From SB11 sp943370295 (GTDB taxonomy: Bacteria; Bacteroidota; Bacteroidia; UBA8524), in the NCBI GenBank assembly GCA_943370295.1, contig CALRQL020000001.1:248001-312000 (forward strand): 64,000 nt of DNA, written 5' to 3'. The notes below the pieces were generated by a model, which saw only the letters and a list, made by a program, of their open reading frames with translations, did not search any database and was not told the origin of the DNA. Of the stretch, positions 1 to 9,238 are shown in pieces. The translations under genes were made by a program, and so were the position numbers. Every line of letters begins with the position of its first letter. Position 1 is the first letter of the stretch.

Positions 1-1737
1 AGTGGCAGGTTTAGTAGCAACAACCTGTCCGTTAATACCAATTACTTCAAGTGTTGATGTAGGAGCCAAAACATCTGTAAACTCAAGTATTACATTATTA
101 CCGGCAGGGTTGGGGTACACTTTTACATCGGCTAATTGGTTTTTGTTTCCTTGTTCGTTCTGAACATTACCTTCTTCATTCGGCTGTGTTTTTGGTTGCA
201 TGCAAGGGTTTAAAACAGTTAGCGGAATTTCATAATCCTTCATTGCAACAGTGTAAGTGTTGAATGATGGGTTTTGGTATGTTTTAAAAGTACCCTTGTT
301 GATAGAATAATCATAAGTATATACGGGGTGGTAGTTTCCTTGGCAATGCGGCATACCGGGTAGTGAGTCGTAATACAATGGATTTATTTTTTCAACGTAA
401 GGAGATGTACTGGCATGAGCGAGAATTTTACGACCGTTAGCATCAGTTTCAAGGTCGCGGGGTATAAGGTAAATGCCGCCGGCAGCGGGAGTATAATCGT
501 CGCCTTGGTCAGTAGTAGCCCTTCCTGTAAAGCTTGGGTAAACATAGCTTTCAATTGGTCGTGCAATTCCATCATAACTACATAGCATAAATAAATCGCT
601 GTCCTTTTCAATGGTTAAATCCACACCGCGTTCTAAATCAGTGTATTGATAGTCAAACCTTGATTCTATTTGAGGTGAAAGCCAGTTGTTGTAGTTGTTT
701 GTGTGAACGTAAGTCATGCCCTCTATAAGAACGTTAGAATTACGTGAAACAAACTGCGAGCCGTTGAATTGGTCATTAACTCTGTCAATCAATAATATGT
801 AATCATTGTTTTGAAAAACTGCTCCGCTATCTTTTTTCAACGCAACACCAAGTTCGGCAACATCGGTATAGTTACTAAATAAGTTAACTGCTGTTACTTG
901 AAAAAATGCTGGGCTAAACACGGTGCTGCAACGGGCAAACAATACATCGCCGGTGTAATAAGCAACACCATCAGGTGTAGCAGTGGTGGTAGTTGTAACA
1001 ACACCGCAGGCACCAATCAAAAACAACTCACCATTAAGGTCGGCTTCAATTTTATTGTAATAGCTGTTTGGGTATTTGTTAACTCCTAATTGAGGTACAA
1101 ACATTGTTCCCTCGTTTACTTCGCGCGCATTTACAATTGTAAGACTTGAGTTAGCAGTCATAATAATTGCTTTTTTACGACTGTTAGTATTGTCCCATTT
1201 ATATCCGCAAGCAACATATCCGCCTGTAATTGGTGCAACAGAATTTAGCACTGTATAATCACCCGAAACAGTATTTGTGTACTCTTTGTATAAAACAGGC
1301 ACACCTGTGTTGCTAAGTTCCATTAAAAAGGCCCCTCTTGAATTATAGTATTCAAAGTGCCCGCAAACAATGTAACCGTTGGCGGTTTTACGGATTTCTT
1401 TTGGATAGTACTTTTTATCATTATCTAAGTAATAAGGATTTTCAGAAAGTGGTAAAATCACTTTGTTGATAGTAGAAGTTGGGGTGTAATCACTTAAATA
1501 TGTGAAATTCATTCGCGTAGCAGTGTTGCTGTTAGTGGGTGAGTTGACAATAGTACCTGTAGCCGGCCTTATATAGCCTATTTGGGCCAGCCCGTTACTC
1601 AAGTCCATGTCAACCATGTTAATCAGGTTGTCATCGGTAGAAAATTGTTCAACGCGTTTTTCGGCCACTCTGAAACTTTGTGCCTGTAATGCTGCACAAG
1701 CAATAAGTGATAATACAACAAAAGATAATTTTTTCAT
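1..1737 (-). CDS. T9SS-sorted secreted protein, C-terminus cut by window edge
   Basis: An open frame of 579 codons runs from the ATG at 1737 to the first base of the window with no stop. Residues 1-20 form a clear Sec signal peptide (MKKLSFVVLSLIACAALQAQ). The body has no catalytic motif I recognise; many short beta-strand-like segments and phrases such as NGYIVCGHFEYYNSRGA suggest a propeller-like repeat fold, which is inference. The last visible residues contain VYPNPAGNNVILEF followed by LEVIGINGQVVAT, the start of a type A T9SS C-terminal sorting domain; roughly 30 more residues would be expected beyond the edge. The product is therefore predicted to cross the outer membrane through T9SS. 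It is divergent from the 2.1-kb gene across a 399-bp gap. The frame is certain; the function is unknown. Confidence 0.85.
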   Translation of the reverse strand, partial: MKKLSFVVLSLIACAALQAQSFRVAEKRVEQFSTDDNLINMVDMDLSNGLAQIGYIRPATGTIVNSPTNSNTATRMNFTYLSDYTPTSTINKVILPLSENPYYLDNDKKYYPKEIRKTANGYIVCGHFEYYNSRGAFLMELSNTGVPVLYKEYTNTVSGDYTVLNSVAPITGGYVACGYKWDNTNSRKKAIIMTANSSLTIVNAREVNEGTMFVPQLGVNKYPNSYYNKIEADLNGELFLIGACGVVTTTTTATPDGVAYYTGDVLFARCSTVFSPAFFQVTAVNLFSNYTDVAELGVALKKDSGAVFQNNDYILLIDRVNDQFNGSQFVSRNSNVLIEGMTYVHTNNYNNWLSPQIESRFDYQYTDLERGVDLTIEKDSDLFMLCSYDGIARPIESYVYPSFTGRATTDQGDDYTPAAGGIYLIPRDLETDANGRKILAHASTSPYVEKINPLYYDSLPGMPHCQGNYHPVYTYDYSINKGTFKTYQNPSFNTYTVAMKDYEIPLTVLNPCMQPKTQPNEEGNVQNEQGNKNQLADVKVYPNPAGNNVILEFTDVLAPTSTLEVIGINGQVVATKPAT

Positions 1738-1784
1738 GCTATTAATTGTTAGTGCCTACTCTGTTTAGGCTTTTCGGCTACCGC

Positions 1785-1809
1785 CGCAAAGGCAATGCAT
1801 TGCTTTGCG
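1785..1809. repeat. 25-nt inverted repeat in leader of the 1737 gene
   Basis: CGCAAAG is followed by one unpaired G, then the palindrome CAATGCATTG, then CTTTGCG. Every other base pairs across the centre. It lies 48-72 nt upstream of the minus-strand ATG at 1737, so it would form a hairpin in that transcript's leader or an operator at the DNA level. There is no T-run after it on either strand, so it does not look like a terminator. Confidence 0.55.
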
Positions 1810-2086
1810 CCACTAAGTTGATTAATAGTTGCATGGTGTTTTTATTAATTACAAATGTGTGTTATAATTTAGTACAAGTGTGTAGGTTTTTTGTATAAAC
1901 GTTTATCGGCATTAATCATATTTATGTAATATTTTTTGTTATTTATTTGTAATTAGTTACTGATTATTGCTGGGCTTTGGGGATAAATGACTTGAATTTT
2001 ACAATTTTAAAATATTGATTTTTAACGAATTGTAAAATTTTATACGAAATATCTTTTACAAGTAGTTCAAACGGGCATCAGTTTTA

Positions 2087-2094
2087 TAAATTTG
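2087..2094 (+). promoter_or_regulatory. Bacteroidota -7 element TAAATTTG
   Basis: TAAATTTG matches the Bacteroidota primary sigma factor -7 consensus TAnnTTTG and lies 42 nt before the ATG at 2137. I do not see a clean TTTG/TTG -33 partner at the usual spacing, so the assignment rests on the -7 half and position. Confidence 0.45.
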
Positions 2095-2136
2095 ATTGTC
2101 TTTGACAGACACATATTAAACTCACAATTCTTTGAA

Positions 2137-5100
2137 ATGAAAAAAACATTACTTAGCTCTCGCCAAAGGGCCGGCTTAACCTTTGGCAGCAGGGGACTAT
2201 TGTCTCCAAACACGTGGCGAAAATCTCTTTTCGCAGTAGCTTTTTTTATGGTTGCTTTAACAGGTTTTTCCCAGCTTAGCGGGGTAAAAACTATTAATCC
2301 CTCGGGAAGTGGGGCAAACAACTACGTATCTTTTACAGCGGCAGTTAACGACCTAGTGGCTAAGGGGGTTAACGGTCCGGTGCTATTTCAGGTTTCAGCA
2401 GGCACCTACAGCGGGCAAATTGCTATCCCCGCAATTACAGGTGCCAGTGCTACTAATACCATTACCTTTGATGGGGGTTTTGGTAATGCTAACACAAGAA
2501 TTCTAACTTTTGCAGCAACATCAACTACCGATGCTTTTACGGTAAGGCTAAACAGTACTTCGTATGTTATTCTTAAGAACCTTAGTATCAGAAATACCGG
2601 TACTGCAGCAGGTTTGGGGGTACACATAAATGGAACGACGAACAACTGTTCAATTATTAATTGCCACATTGCAGTTGATAGTTCGTCTACAAGTGCAAAC
2701 TTTAAAGCCATACAAATGACCAACAACGCTCTTGTTACTGATGGTAGTTTGTGTGGTGGTACATCGGCTTCTACTTTCAACATCGTAATTGACAGTAACG
2801 ATATTGTGGGTGGAAACTTTTCATATTATGGTACTTCAAGTTACAGTACTACCACTGTGCCTTTTATTTTGTTTATGCGCGCCAACAAACTTAGGAAGGC
2901 GTACCAATCAGCTATTGGTATAAGCAACTTGAACGGTTACCAAATCAATTACAACTTTATTGATATGCGCACTACCAACAACAGTAATTATGGTTTTTCG
3001 CATTGTAACGGTAGCACCAGCGGCAGCCAGTTGTATGAAATGATTGGTAACACTTTTGCCAATTGCGGACAATACGGGATATACTCACTTACCCGTAACA
3101 GCAATGGTGCAAGGGGTAGAATTTGGAACAACTTTTTTAGAGGGGATTGGCGGAATGCAAGTGCAAGGGCTTTGAATTTAGGTTACGACCGTAACTTTGA
3201 TATTTGGGCCAATACAATTGTAATGCAGAACGACCTTACAAATACCGGTGCAGGTATTTATATTTACCCATCTAGTTACCCCAATGATGTAAGAAACAAC
3301 AACATTATAATCTCAGGCACTAATAGTAGTGGTTGGGCTTTGTACTCTGAAGGCGGATGTCTTAGCGGAGCCGACTACAACAACTACTACAAAGCAAACA
3401 ACAGCCCCGGTCAGTTTTTGAACGTTATCAACGGTTCAAACGTAACTAAGGCAAATTATAAGGGTTTTAGCGGTTTTGACGCTAACTCTTACAGTGAAGA
3501 CCCTATGCTTACTTCAGCTACCGACCCTCGTCCGGGCTCTATTTGCTTAAAGGGGATTTATCAATCGGTATTACCCAGGGACATAAACAATGTTAATCGC
3601 TTAAATCCGCCAACGGTTGGTTGCGCTGAAAACGCAGGTGGTTTGAACTTGGATGCTGAGGTTAATGCCTTCTTGAGACCTTCATTCCCTGTTAGTTCAG
3701 GCAGCAATGATGTTGAAGTGAGAATTAAAAACAAAGGATTACTAACTTTAACATCGTTAAATGTATCGGTAACGATAGGTTCTACAACCAAAACAATCAA
3801 CTGGACAGGTAATTTAACTTCGTGTTCAGAGGCTTCTGTATTATTTACAGGGTCTAATCAGTTTACCATCAACCCCGGTAAAAACACTGTTACTGCTTAT
3901 ATTGACAGCCCAAATGCGGGCAACGACCAAAATAAAGGCAACGATACATTAAAAACTAATTTCTGCACTCCGTTTAGCGCAGGTACTTATACAATTGACC
4001 CTGCCGGTTCAGGCCCCACCAACTACACAACTTTTGCTGAAGTTGCTGAAATATTGAATTGTGGTGGTATTACAGGTGCTGTTCAGTTTAATGTGGCAGC
4101 AGCTACATTTAATGATAAGCTGGATTTATTGTATGTAAAAGGTGTGTCAAAAGCCAATACCATTTTATTTAATGGTGCAGGTATAGGCTCATCAATTCTG
4201 CAATTACCGGCTACTACCAATGCTGCTATCGTTAGCATCGCAGGAACTTCGCACGTAACTGTACAAAACATGAGCTTGCGTGCTACATCAAACACAAACG
4301 TTGCAGCCGTAAAAATTGCATCACAATCAGATAGTGTTAAAATACTTAACAACAGTATCGAGTTTAGCGCATTTAGCAACTTTACCACCTTTGGGGTAAC
4401 CTTTGGTGATTATAATACAAATATCGCCGGTAATGAATCAACCGGCTCATTGGTAGAAGGAAACAATTTTGTGAACTGCTACTATGGTATTCAGTTGCGC
4501 AGCGCATCAACTACAGCACGAAGCTCAAAAATTACAATCCGCAAAAACAACTTCACCGGCTTGTACGGTTATGGTGTGTATGTGAACTATGCTGCTGAAA
4601 TTGATGTTGATATGAACAACTTCACCTTTGGTAACTTCGCTTCAAGCTATGGCTATTATTCAAATTCAGGAGTTACAAATACCATTCGTAACAACAATTT
4701 CAAAAACCTGGGTATTTATGGTATGTACATTATTAACGAAAACAACAACACTGTTATTTACAATAACATGTTCGCTGATTTCTTAACTACCAGCACAGGT
4801 ACCTACGGTGGTATATACACCAGCAGCACATCAGGGCTTAAAATCTATCACAACACAATATATTTTAACCCTCAAACTACTGCAACTACAGGTAGCAGGG
4901 CTGCGCTAAACCTTAACTTCTCAAACAATGCCGATATCAAAAACAACATTTTTGTATATGCAGGTGCAAGCACAAGGGGTGTGGCGGTATCGCGCAATAC
5001 ATCAAGCAACAACTGTACGTTTGAGAATAACTTGTACTACTCTACTGCTGATATTTACACTGAAGACTACACTACATTCTACAAAAACCTAACTGATTGG

Positions 5101-8100
5101 CAAGCAATTTCTCCGACTTGGAATTTGAAATCGTTGCAAGAGCAGCCTGTATTTGTGAATACAACATTCGGTGCTGTAAATGCACACTTGCAATCATCGT
5201 ACGATGCTCCTTCGGGCGATTTGACCTTGGGTATCAATATTGATATGGATGGTGATGTACGTTGTCCCGGTTCAATGACCATGGGTGCTGATCAATCGTC
5301 GTATCCACAATTGGTGCCGGTATCAACTTTTGTAGTGGCTGATAGTGTTTATGAAGGAAGCGGTACACGCATTGTAAACACAACTAAAGGCGAACCAACT
5401 AAATATACCTACAGGTGGTATGTTGACGGCATTTTGGCTTCAACCACCCGCGATTTGGATTACCAATTTGGTGTAGCCGGAAACTATGATGTAAAATTGT
5501 CAGTGGATGGTTGTTCAGGTTCTGATAGCTTAAGCAAAACAGTATCTGTTATAGTACCAACTTCTACTCCCAAATCTGATTTTGTAGCTACCCCTCAAAT
5601 AGTTGATTTGTATGCAATGGTAAACCTTCGCGATAATTCAAGCCACGGTCCTACCATTTGGCAATGGACTGCCAGCCCTGCAAGCGATGCGTTTTTCTCT
5701 AATGATGCCGACCAACATCCTACTATTTTCTTTGGAAAATCAGGGTTTTATGATGTGTGTTTAAGCACTGAGAATAATTTAGGCGTGGGTAAAGACACCT
5801 GCAAAAACTCATACATCTTTGTAAAAGAAGAATACTCAATGTGCGGTAGCAGTTCTAACCCCAGAACAACTGCTCGCTTTGGTAAACTGTATGACGACGG
5901 TGGCCCATCGGGCAACTACGGTACTAACCGTAACTGCACCTATTTAATTAACCCTTGTGCATCATCAATAACACTTAAGTTTACCCAGTTTGCGTTAGCA
6001 GCAGGCGAAGTATTAAATATATACAACGGCTCAAACGCATCTGCTCCGCTTATCGGTTCATATACCAGCGCATCAACTATACCCGGTGGTTCAACAGGTT
6101 TGGTGGCTACTTCAGGCCAACTGTTTATTTCATGGGTTACTGATGGTACAACGCAAGCAGCAGGTTTTGCAGCTGAGTGGTCATCAGTGGCTGACAATAC
6201 CCCCGCTCCGGTAGCTGACTTCAATTTCCCCGATACTCTGTTTATTGATGAAGACATCAGGTTCACCAGCACTTCAACAGGAACAAATCTTAGCTACTTA
6301 TGGGATTTTGACCCTCCATTCGAAATTCCGGGTAATGAAGGTGGTGAGAAAAACTTTGATGTTTACTCATACGGAACTTCAGGTAACTACAACGTGAGAC
6401 TGAAAGTAGTAAACTGTGCCGGTTCAAACTCAATCACCAAATCAATTACCGTACTTGACCCTATCACTGCTCCCGCAGTTGATTTTGTTGCTGATAAAAC
6501 AATGGTAGCCGTAAATGCATTGGTAACCTTTACCAATAACACTAAACACGGTCCTTTGAATTACAGGTGGGAATTTTCACCATCAACAGGTGTTAATGTT
6601 AAACCAAACAAAACCAGCAAAAACATTACTGCTAACTTCTTAGTACCCGGTACTTACACCGTTAAGTTAGTTGCAGGAAACAGCGTGGGTAACGATAGTT
6701 TAATCAAAACATCTTATATTACTGTGTATGATTATTGCGATCCGGGTGTTGCCAGCGTTGATGGTAAAATTGGTATCAGCAATGTAACATTTGGAGCTAT
6801 TAACAATACAACTACTTCAGGTGTTGCTAAATACAGTAACTACATTAATCTTCCACAGTTTGCTACTGTAACTAAAGGTGGTAAATATCCGTTGAGCGTT
6901 TCGCGCACAAACACAGTTGACGAAATGAACCGCAAGGTTTGGATTGACTGGAACATTGACGGTGATTTTGATGATTCGCTTGAATTGGTTGCTTTTGAGG
7001 GTGCTACCCGTAATGCAACTTTCAATACTATTGTTAAAGTGCCTGCAACTGCTTCAGAAGGATTTACTCGTATGCGTGTAGGTGTTAGCTACGGTAACGA
7101 TGCTAACCATGCTTGCGGTTTGAACCGTGTTGGTGAGTTTGAAGATTACACTGTAAGCATTATCGGTGACGGTATTGCTCCGGTGATTACTTTGAACGGT
7201 GCTAACAAAGTTACTTTTGAACAATGGTACCAATACGTTGAGGCCGGCTTTACTGCAATGGATGACATTGACAGCAGCTTGACCAATGTGGTGTCTGTAA
7301 CCAGCAATGTTGACTCTACAACTGTAGGTATGTACCAAGTGAAGTATGAAGTTAGCGACGTAGCTGGTAACAAAACCATCGTAACACGCGATGTTGAAGT
7401 TACTCCTGACGTTACTAATCCTGTACTTACTCTTACCGGTGCATCAACCATCGACCACGATGTGAAAACTACTTACACTGACGCAGGTGCAACGGCAATG
7501 GATTATCTAAACCGTAATTTTACTTCATCAATTGTTGTAACTAACAACGTAAACGACCAAAAAGTGGGTGCTTATGTAGTTGGTTATGAAGTAACAGATT
7601 TGGCCGGTAACAAAGCTGTAATTAACCGTACAGTTAATGTTGTTGACCGTGTTGCTCCGATTATTGCTAAAGTGGGTGATACCGTATTTGTTGAAGTTAA
7701 ATCGCCATATACCGAACCCGGTATTAGCGCAACTGATAACTACGATGCTTCTGTATCAGTAGTTTCTGGTACTGTAAACGTAAACAAAACCGGTACTTAT
7801 GTGCTTAACTACACTGCAACTGATACTGCCGGAAACAGCAGCAACGAAAGCCGTATTGTAGTTGTACGTGATACACAAAAACCAGTTATTACCATCAATG
7901 GTTTAGATACTGTAATTGTGAATGTGTTTAGTAATTACAATGAGTTGGGAGCAACTGTTGCTGATAACTATTGCACAGGTTTAACTACCACACCTTCAAT
8001 AGTGGTTAATACTAATAAACTGGGTGATTACTTGGTTAATTATGACGTAACTGATTGCGAAGGTAATGTGGCTGTAACCAAGACCCGCGTAGTTAAAGTG

Positions 8101-8637
8101 GTTGACCGCGTAGCACCTGTATTGCAACTAAAAGGTTTTGTTTCAACCAACAAAATTATGCGTTGGAAAACCTACACCGATTCAGGAGTAACCTACAGTG
8201 ATAACTACTACAGTGCCGCTGAACTGGCTCCTAACCTTAAAGTTACCTCAAACGTAAATACACTTGCTGAAGGTATTTATGAATATTGCTATGATTTAAC
8301 CGATCCATCGGGTAATATTGCACAACGTGTGTGCCGCACCGTTGAAGTGATAGCGAACACAACCGGCATTACCGAGGAGTATCTTGAGAATGCAGTTAAT
8401 GTGTATCCTAACCCAACCCGTGGTGAGCTAAACGTAGCTGTTAAATTTGACCAAAACAGAGAAGTTAAAGTAACTGTTGTAAATTTGTTAGGCGAGGTTA
8501 TTACTTCGATAACACCACAAACAGTGCTTGAGAATAACTTCAATATAGACATGAGTGCCTATGCATCCGGATTATATCTGGTACGAATTGAAGCAGATGG
8601 GATGGTACTTGTGAAAAAAGTGAACCTTGTTAAATAG
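2137..8637 (+). CDS. giant mosaic T9SS protein (beta-helix, PKD, CUB, GEVED, DUF5011)
   Basis: The gene encodes a 2166-residue secreted protein. An in-frame TTG lies upstream at 2092, but the ATG at 2137 gives MKKTLLSS and is preferred. The signal region is long: a basic 30-residue n-region, then a hydrophobic core near residues 31-44. Visible modules in order are two right-handed beta-helix regions (about 48-465 and 618-1055, rich in N-N-x-F/I turns), PKD-like domains (about 1141-1228 and two after the CUB), a CUB-like domain with paired Cys (about 1234-1348), a GEVED domain (about 1530-1676, ending GEFEDYTVSI), five DUF5011/HYR-like Ig repeats (about 1680-2074, each with a VxYxVxDxxGN core) and a type A T9SS sorting domain (about 2087-2166, VYPNPTRGELNV). 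It is predicted to be exported by T9SS and held at the surface or released. No catalytic site was seen; adhesin or polysaccharide-binding roles are inference. Confidence 0.92.
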   Translation: MKKTLLSSRQRAGLTFGSRGLLSPNTWRKSLFAVAFFMVALTGFSQLSGVKTINPSGSGANNYVSFTAAVNDLVAKGVNGPVLFQVSAGTYSGQIAIPAITGASATNTITFDGGFGNANTRILTFAATSTTDAFTVRLNSTSYVILKNLSIRNTGTAAGLGVHINGTTNNCSIINCHIAVDSSSTSANFKAIQMTNNALVTDGSLCGGTSASTFNIVIDSNDIVGGNFSYYGTSSYSTTTVPFILFMRANKLRKAYQSAIGISNLNGYQINYNFIDMRTTNNSNYGFSHCNGSTSGSQLYEMIGNTFANCGQYGIYSLTRNSNGARGRIWNNFFRGDWRNASARALNLGYDRNFDIWANTIVMQNDLTNTGAGIYIYPSSYPNDVRNNNIIISGTNSSGWALYSEGGCLSGADYNNYYKANNSPGQFLNVINGSNVTKANYKGFSGFDANSYSEDPMLTSATDPRPGSICLKGIYQSVLPRDINNVNRLNPPTVGCAENAGGLNLDAEVNAFLRPSFPVSSGSNDVEVRIKNKGLLTLTSLNVSVTIGSTTKTINWTGNLTSCSEASVLFTGSNQFTINPGKNTVTAYIDSPNAGNDQNKGNDTLKTNFCTPFSAGTYTIDPAGSGPTNYTTFAEVAEILNCGGITGAVQFNVAAATFNDKLDLLYVKGVSKANTILFNGAGIGSSILQLPATTNAAIVSIAGTSHVTVQNMSLRATSNTNVAAVKIASQSDSVKILNNSIEFSAFSNFTTFGVTFGDYNTNIAGNESTGSLVEGNNFVNCYYGIQLRSASTTARSSKITIRKNNFTGLYGYGVYVNYAAEIDVDMNNFTFGNFASSYGYYSNSGVTNTIRNNNFKNLGIYGMYIINENNNTVIYNNMFADFLTTSTGTYGGIYTSSTSGLKIYHNTIYFNPQTTATTGSRAALNLNFSNNADIKNNIFVYAGASTRGVAVSRNTSSNNCTFENNLYYSTADIYTEDYTTFYKNLTDWQAISPTWNLKSLQEQPVFVNTTFGAVNAHLQSSYDAPSGDLTLGINIDMDGDVRCPGSMTMGADQSSYPQLVPVSTFVVADSVYEGSGTRIVNTTKGEPTKYTYRWYVDGILASTTRDLDYQFGVAGNYDVKLSVDGCSGSDSLSKTVSVIVPTSTPKSDFVATPQIVDLYAMVNLRDNSSHGPTIWQWTASPASDAFFSNDADQHPTIFFGKSGFYDVCLSTENNLGVGKDTCKNSYIFVKEEYSMCGSSSNPRTTARFGKLYDDGGPSGNYGTNRNCTYLINPCASSITLKFTQFALAAGEVLNIYNGSNASAPLIGSYTSASTIPGGSTGLVATSGQLFISWVTDGTTQAAGFAAEWSSVADNTPAPVADFNFPDTLFIDEDIRFTSTSTGTNLSYLWDFDPPFEIPGNEGGEKNFDVYSYGTSGNYNVRLKVVNCAGSNSITKSITVLDPITAPAVDFVADKTMVAVNALVTFTNNTKHGPLNYRWEFSPSTGVNVKPNKTSKNITANFLVPGTYTVKLVAGNSVGNDSLIKTSYITVYDYCDPGVASVDGKIGISNVTFGAINNTTTSGVAKYSNYINLPQFATVTKGGKYPLSVSRTNTVDEMNRKVWIDWNIDGDFDDSLELVAFEGATRNATFNTIVKVPATASEGFTRMRVGVSYGNDANHACGLNRVGEFEDYTVSIIGDGIAPVITLNGANKVTFEQWYQYVEAGFTAMDDIDSSLTNVVSVTSNVDSTTVGMYQVKYEVSDVAGNKTIVTRDVEVTPDVTNPVLTLTGASTIDHDVKTTYTDAGATAMDYLNRNFTSSIVVTNNVNDQKVGAYVVGYEVTDLAGNKAVINRTVNVVDRVAPIIAKVGDTVFVEVKSPYTEPGISATDNYDASVSVVSGTVNVNKTGTYVLNYTATDTAGNSSNESRIVVVRDTQKPVITINGLDTVIVNVFSNYNELGATVADNYCTGLTTTPSIVVNTNKLGDYLVNYDVTDCEGNVAVTKTRVVKVVDRVAPVLQLKGFVSTNKIMRWKTYTDSGVTYSDNYYSAAELAPNLKVTSNVNTLAEGIYEYCYDLTDPSGNIAQRVCRTVEVIANTTGITEEYLENAVNVYPNPTRGELNVAVKFDQNREVKVTVVNLLGEVITSITPQTVLENNFNIDMSAYASGLYLVRIEADGMVLVKKVNLVK

Positions 8638-8661
8638 GTTAATTAAGCCTCTTTCCTTTTT

Positions 8662-8689
8662 CAAAGCCCCGACGGGAGTCGGGGCTTTG
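8662..8689 (+). terminator. strong intrinsic terminator
   Basis: A perfect 12-bp stem CAAAGCCCCGAC / GTCGGGGCTTTG with loop GGGA sits 25 nt after the stop at 8637 and runs into a T-rich tail. It insulates the giant gene from the DUF2721 gene. Confidence 0.9.
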
Positions 8690-8701
8690 TTATTTCTTAG
8701 C

Positions 8702-8709
8702 TAACTTGC
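8702..8709 (+). promoter_or_regulatory. candidate -7 element TAACTTGC abutting the start
   Basis: TAACTTGC is a one-position variant of TAnnTTTG. It follows the terminator at 8662-8689 and ends only 4 nt before the ATG at 8714. If real, transcription would begin at or next to the start codon. Confidence 0.35.
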
Positions 8710-8713
8710 AGGC

Positions 8714-9142
8714 ATGGAACTGCAACTCTCTACCCCAGCACTTTTGTTCAGCACCATATCGCTGCTAATGCTGGCTTATACCAACCGTTTTTTGGCTGTA
8801 GCAAAGCTAATCCGCGAGCTGCACGATAAATATATTGATAAACCCAGTGAACACATCATACAGCAAATAACCAACCTTCGGTTGCGGCTTAATCTTATTC
8901 GCAATATGCAATTGCTGGGTGTTAGCAGTTTGCTGCTAAGCGTGGTATGCATGCTATTGTTGTTTGTTGACCAAGAGGGGTGGGCTAAAATTGTATTTAG
9001 TATTAGCATGATAACAATGGTGGTTTCATTATCTATCAGCGTGTGGGAGATAACAATATCAGTAAACGCTTTAAAGATTGAGCTGCACGATATAGAAGAA
9101 CGCAGTCGCACGTTTTTAGAAAAATTGTTTACCAAAGAATAA
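8714..9142 (+). CDS. DUF2721 family membrane protein
   Basis: This 142-residue protein matches the DUF2721 pattern: an N-terminal hydrophobic segment (about 8-24), a charged helix beginning RFLAVAKLIRELHDKY, two closely spaced membrane segments (about 68-85 and 92-112), then an amphipathic tail ending in ELHDIEERSR. The family is widespread in bacteria and has no assigned biochemical function; it is predicted to sit in the inner membrane. The gene is a single transcription unit with terminators on both sides. Family assignment is from recognised sequence pattern; function is unknown. Confidence 0.85.
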   Translation: MELQLSTPALLFSTISLLMLAYTNRFLAVAKLIRELHDKYIDKPSEHIIQQITNLRLRLNLIRNMQLLGVSSLLLSVVCMLLLFVDQEGWAKIVFSISMITMVVSLSISVWEITISVNALKIELHDIEERSRTFLEKLFTKE

Positions 9143-9162
9143 ATCAAATGCCCCTATAATGC

Positions 9163-9180
9163 AGGGCATAATGCCCTTTT
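9163..9180 (+). terminator. short intrinsic terminator
   Basis: AGGGCATAATGCCCT forms a 6-bp stem with a 3-nt loop and is followed by TTTT, 20 nt after the DUF2721 stop. An overlapping alternative pairing (TGCCC...GGGCA) starts at 9149. It is short but well placed. Confidence 0.55.
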
Positions 9181-9226
9181 CCACACTTGTTGAAACAAAA
9201 AGTCTTTAAAGACTCGTTTACAACCA

Positions 9227-9234
9227 TAATTTAG
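9227..9234 (+). promoter_or_regulatory. weak -7 element TAATTTAG abutting the GTG start
   Basis: TAATTTAG differs from TAnnTTTG at one position (A for T at the seventh base). It ends 4 nt before the GTG start at 9239, the same spacing as at 8702 and 31504. Confidence 0.25.
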
Positions 9235-9238
9235 TACC

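Larger units (their letters stand above)
1738..2136. other. divergent intergenic region with two inverted repeats
   Basis: This 399-bp AT-rich region separates two divergent secreted-protein genes. It contains an inverted repeat at 1785-1809 (CGCAAAG/CTTTGCG arms, one unpaired G, inner palindrome CAATGCATTG) that would lie in the leader of the minus-strand gene. A 12-bp A/T-rich inverted repeat lies at 1995-2006 and 2028-2039 (AATTTTACAATT / AATTGTAAAATT, 21-nt spacer). A -7 type promoter element is at 2087-2094. No credible ORF was seen. Confidence 0.6.

Noticed and set aside
898..1089. 63-codon plus-strand open frame in the first gene
   Set aside because: Antisense to a clear T9SS protein frame; low-complexity composition.
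2092..2136. TTG start for the giant gene giving 15 extra residues
   Set aside because: The extension overlaps the -7 element and adds no signal-like sequence; the ATG at 2137 is better.
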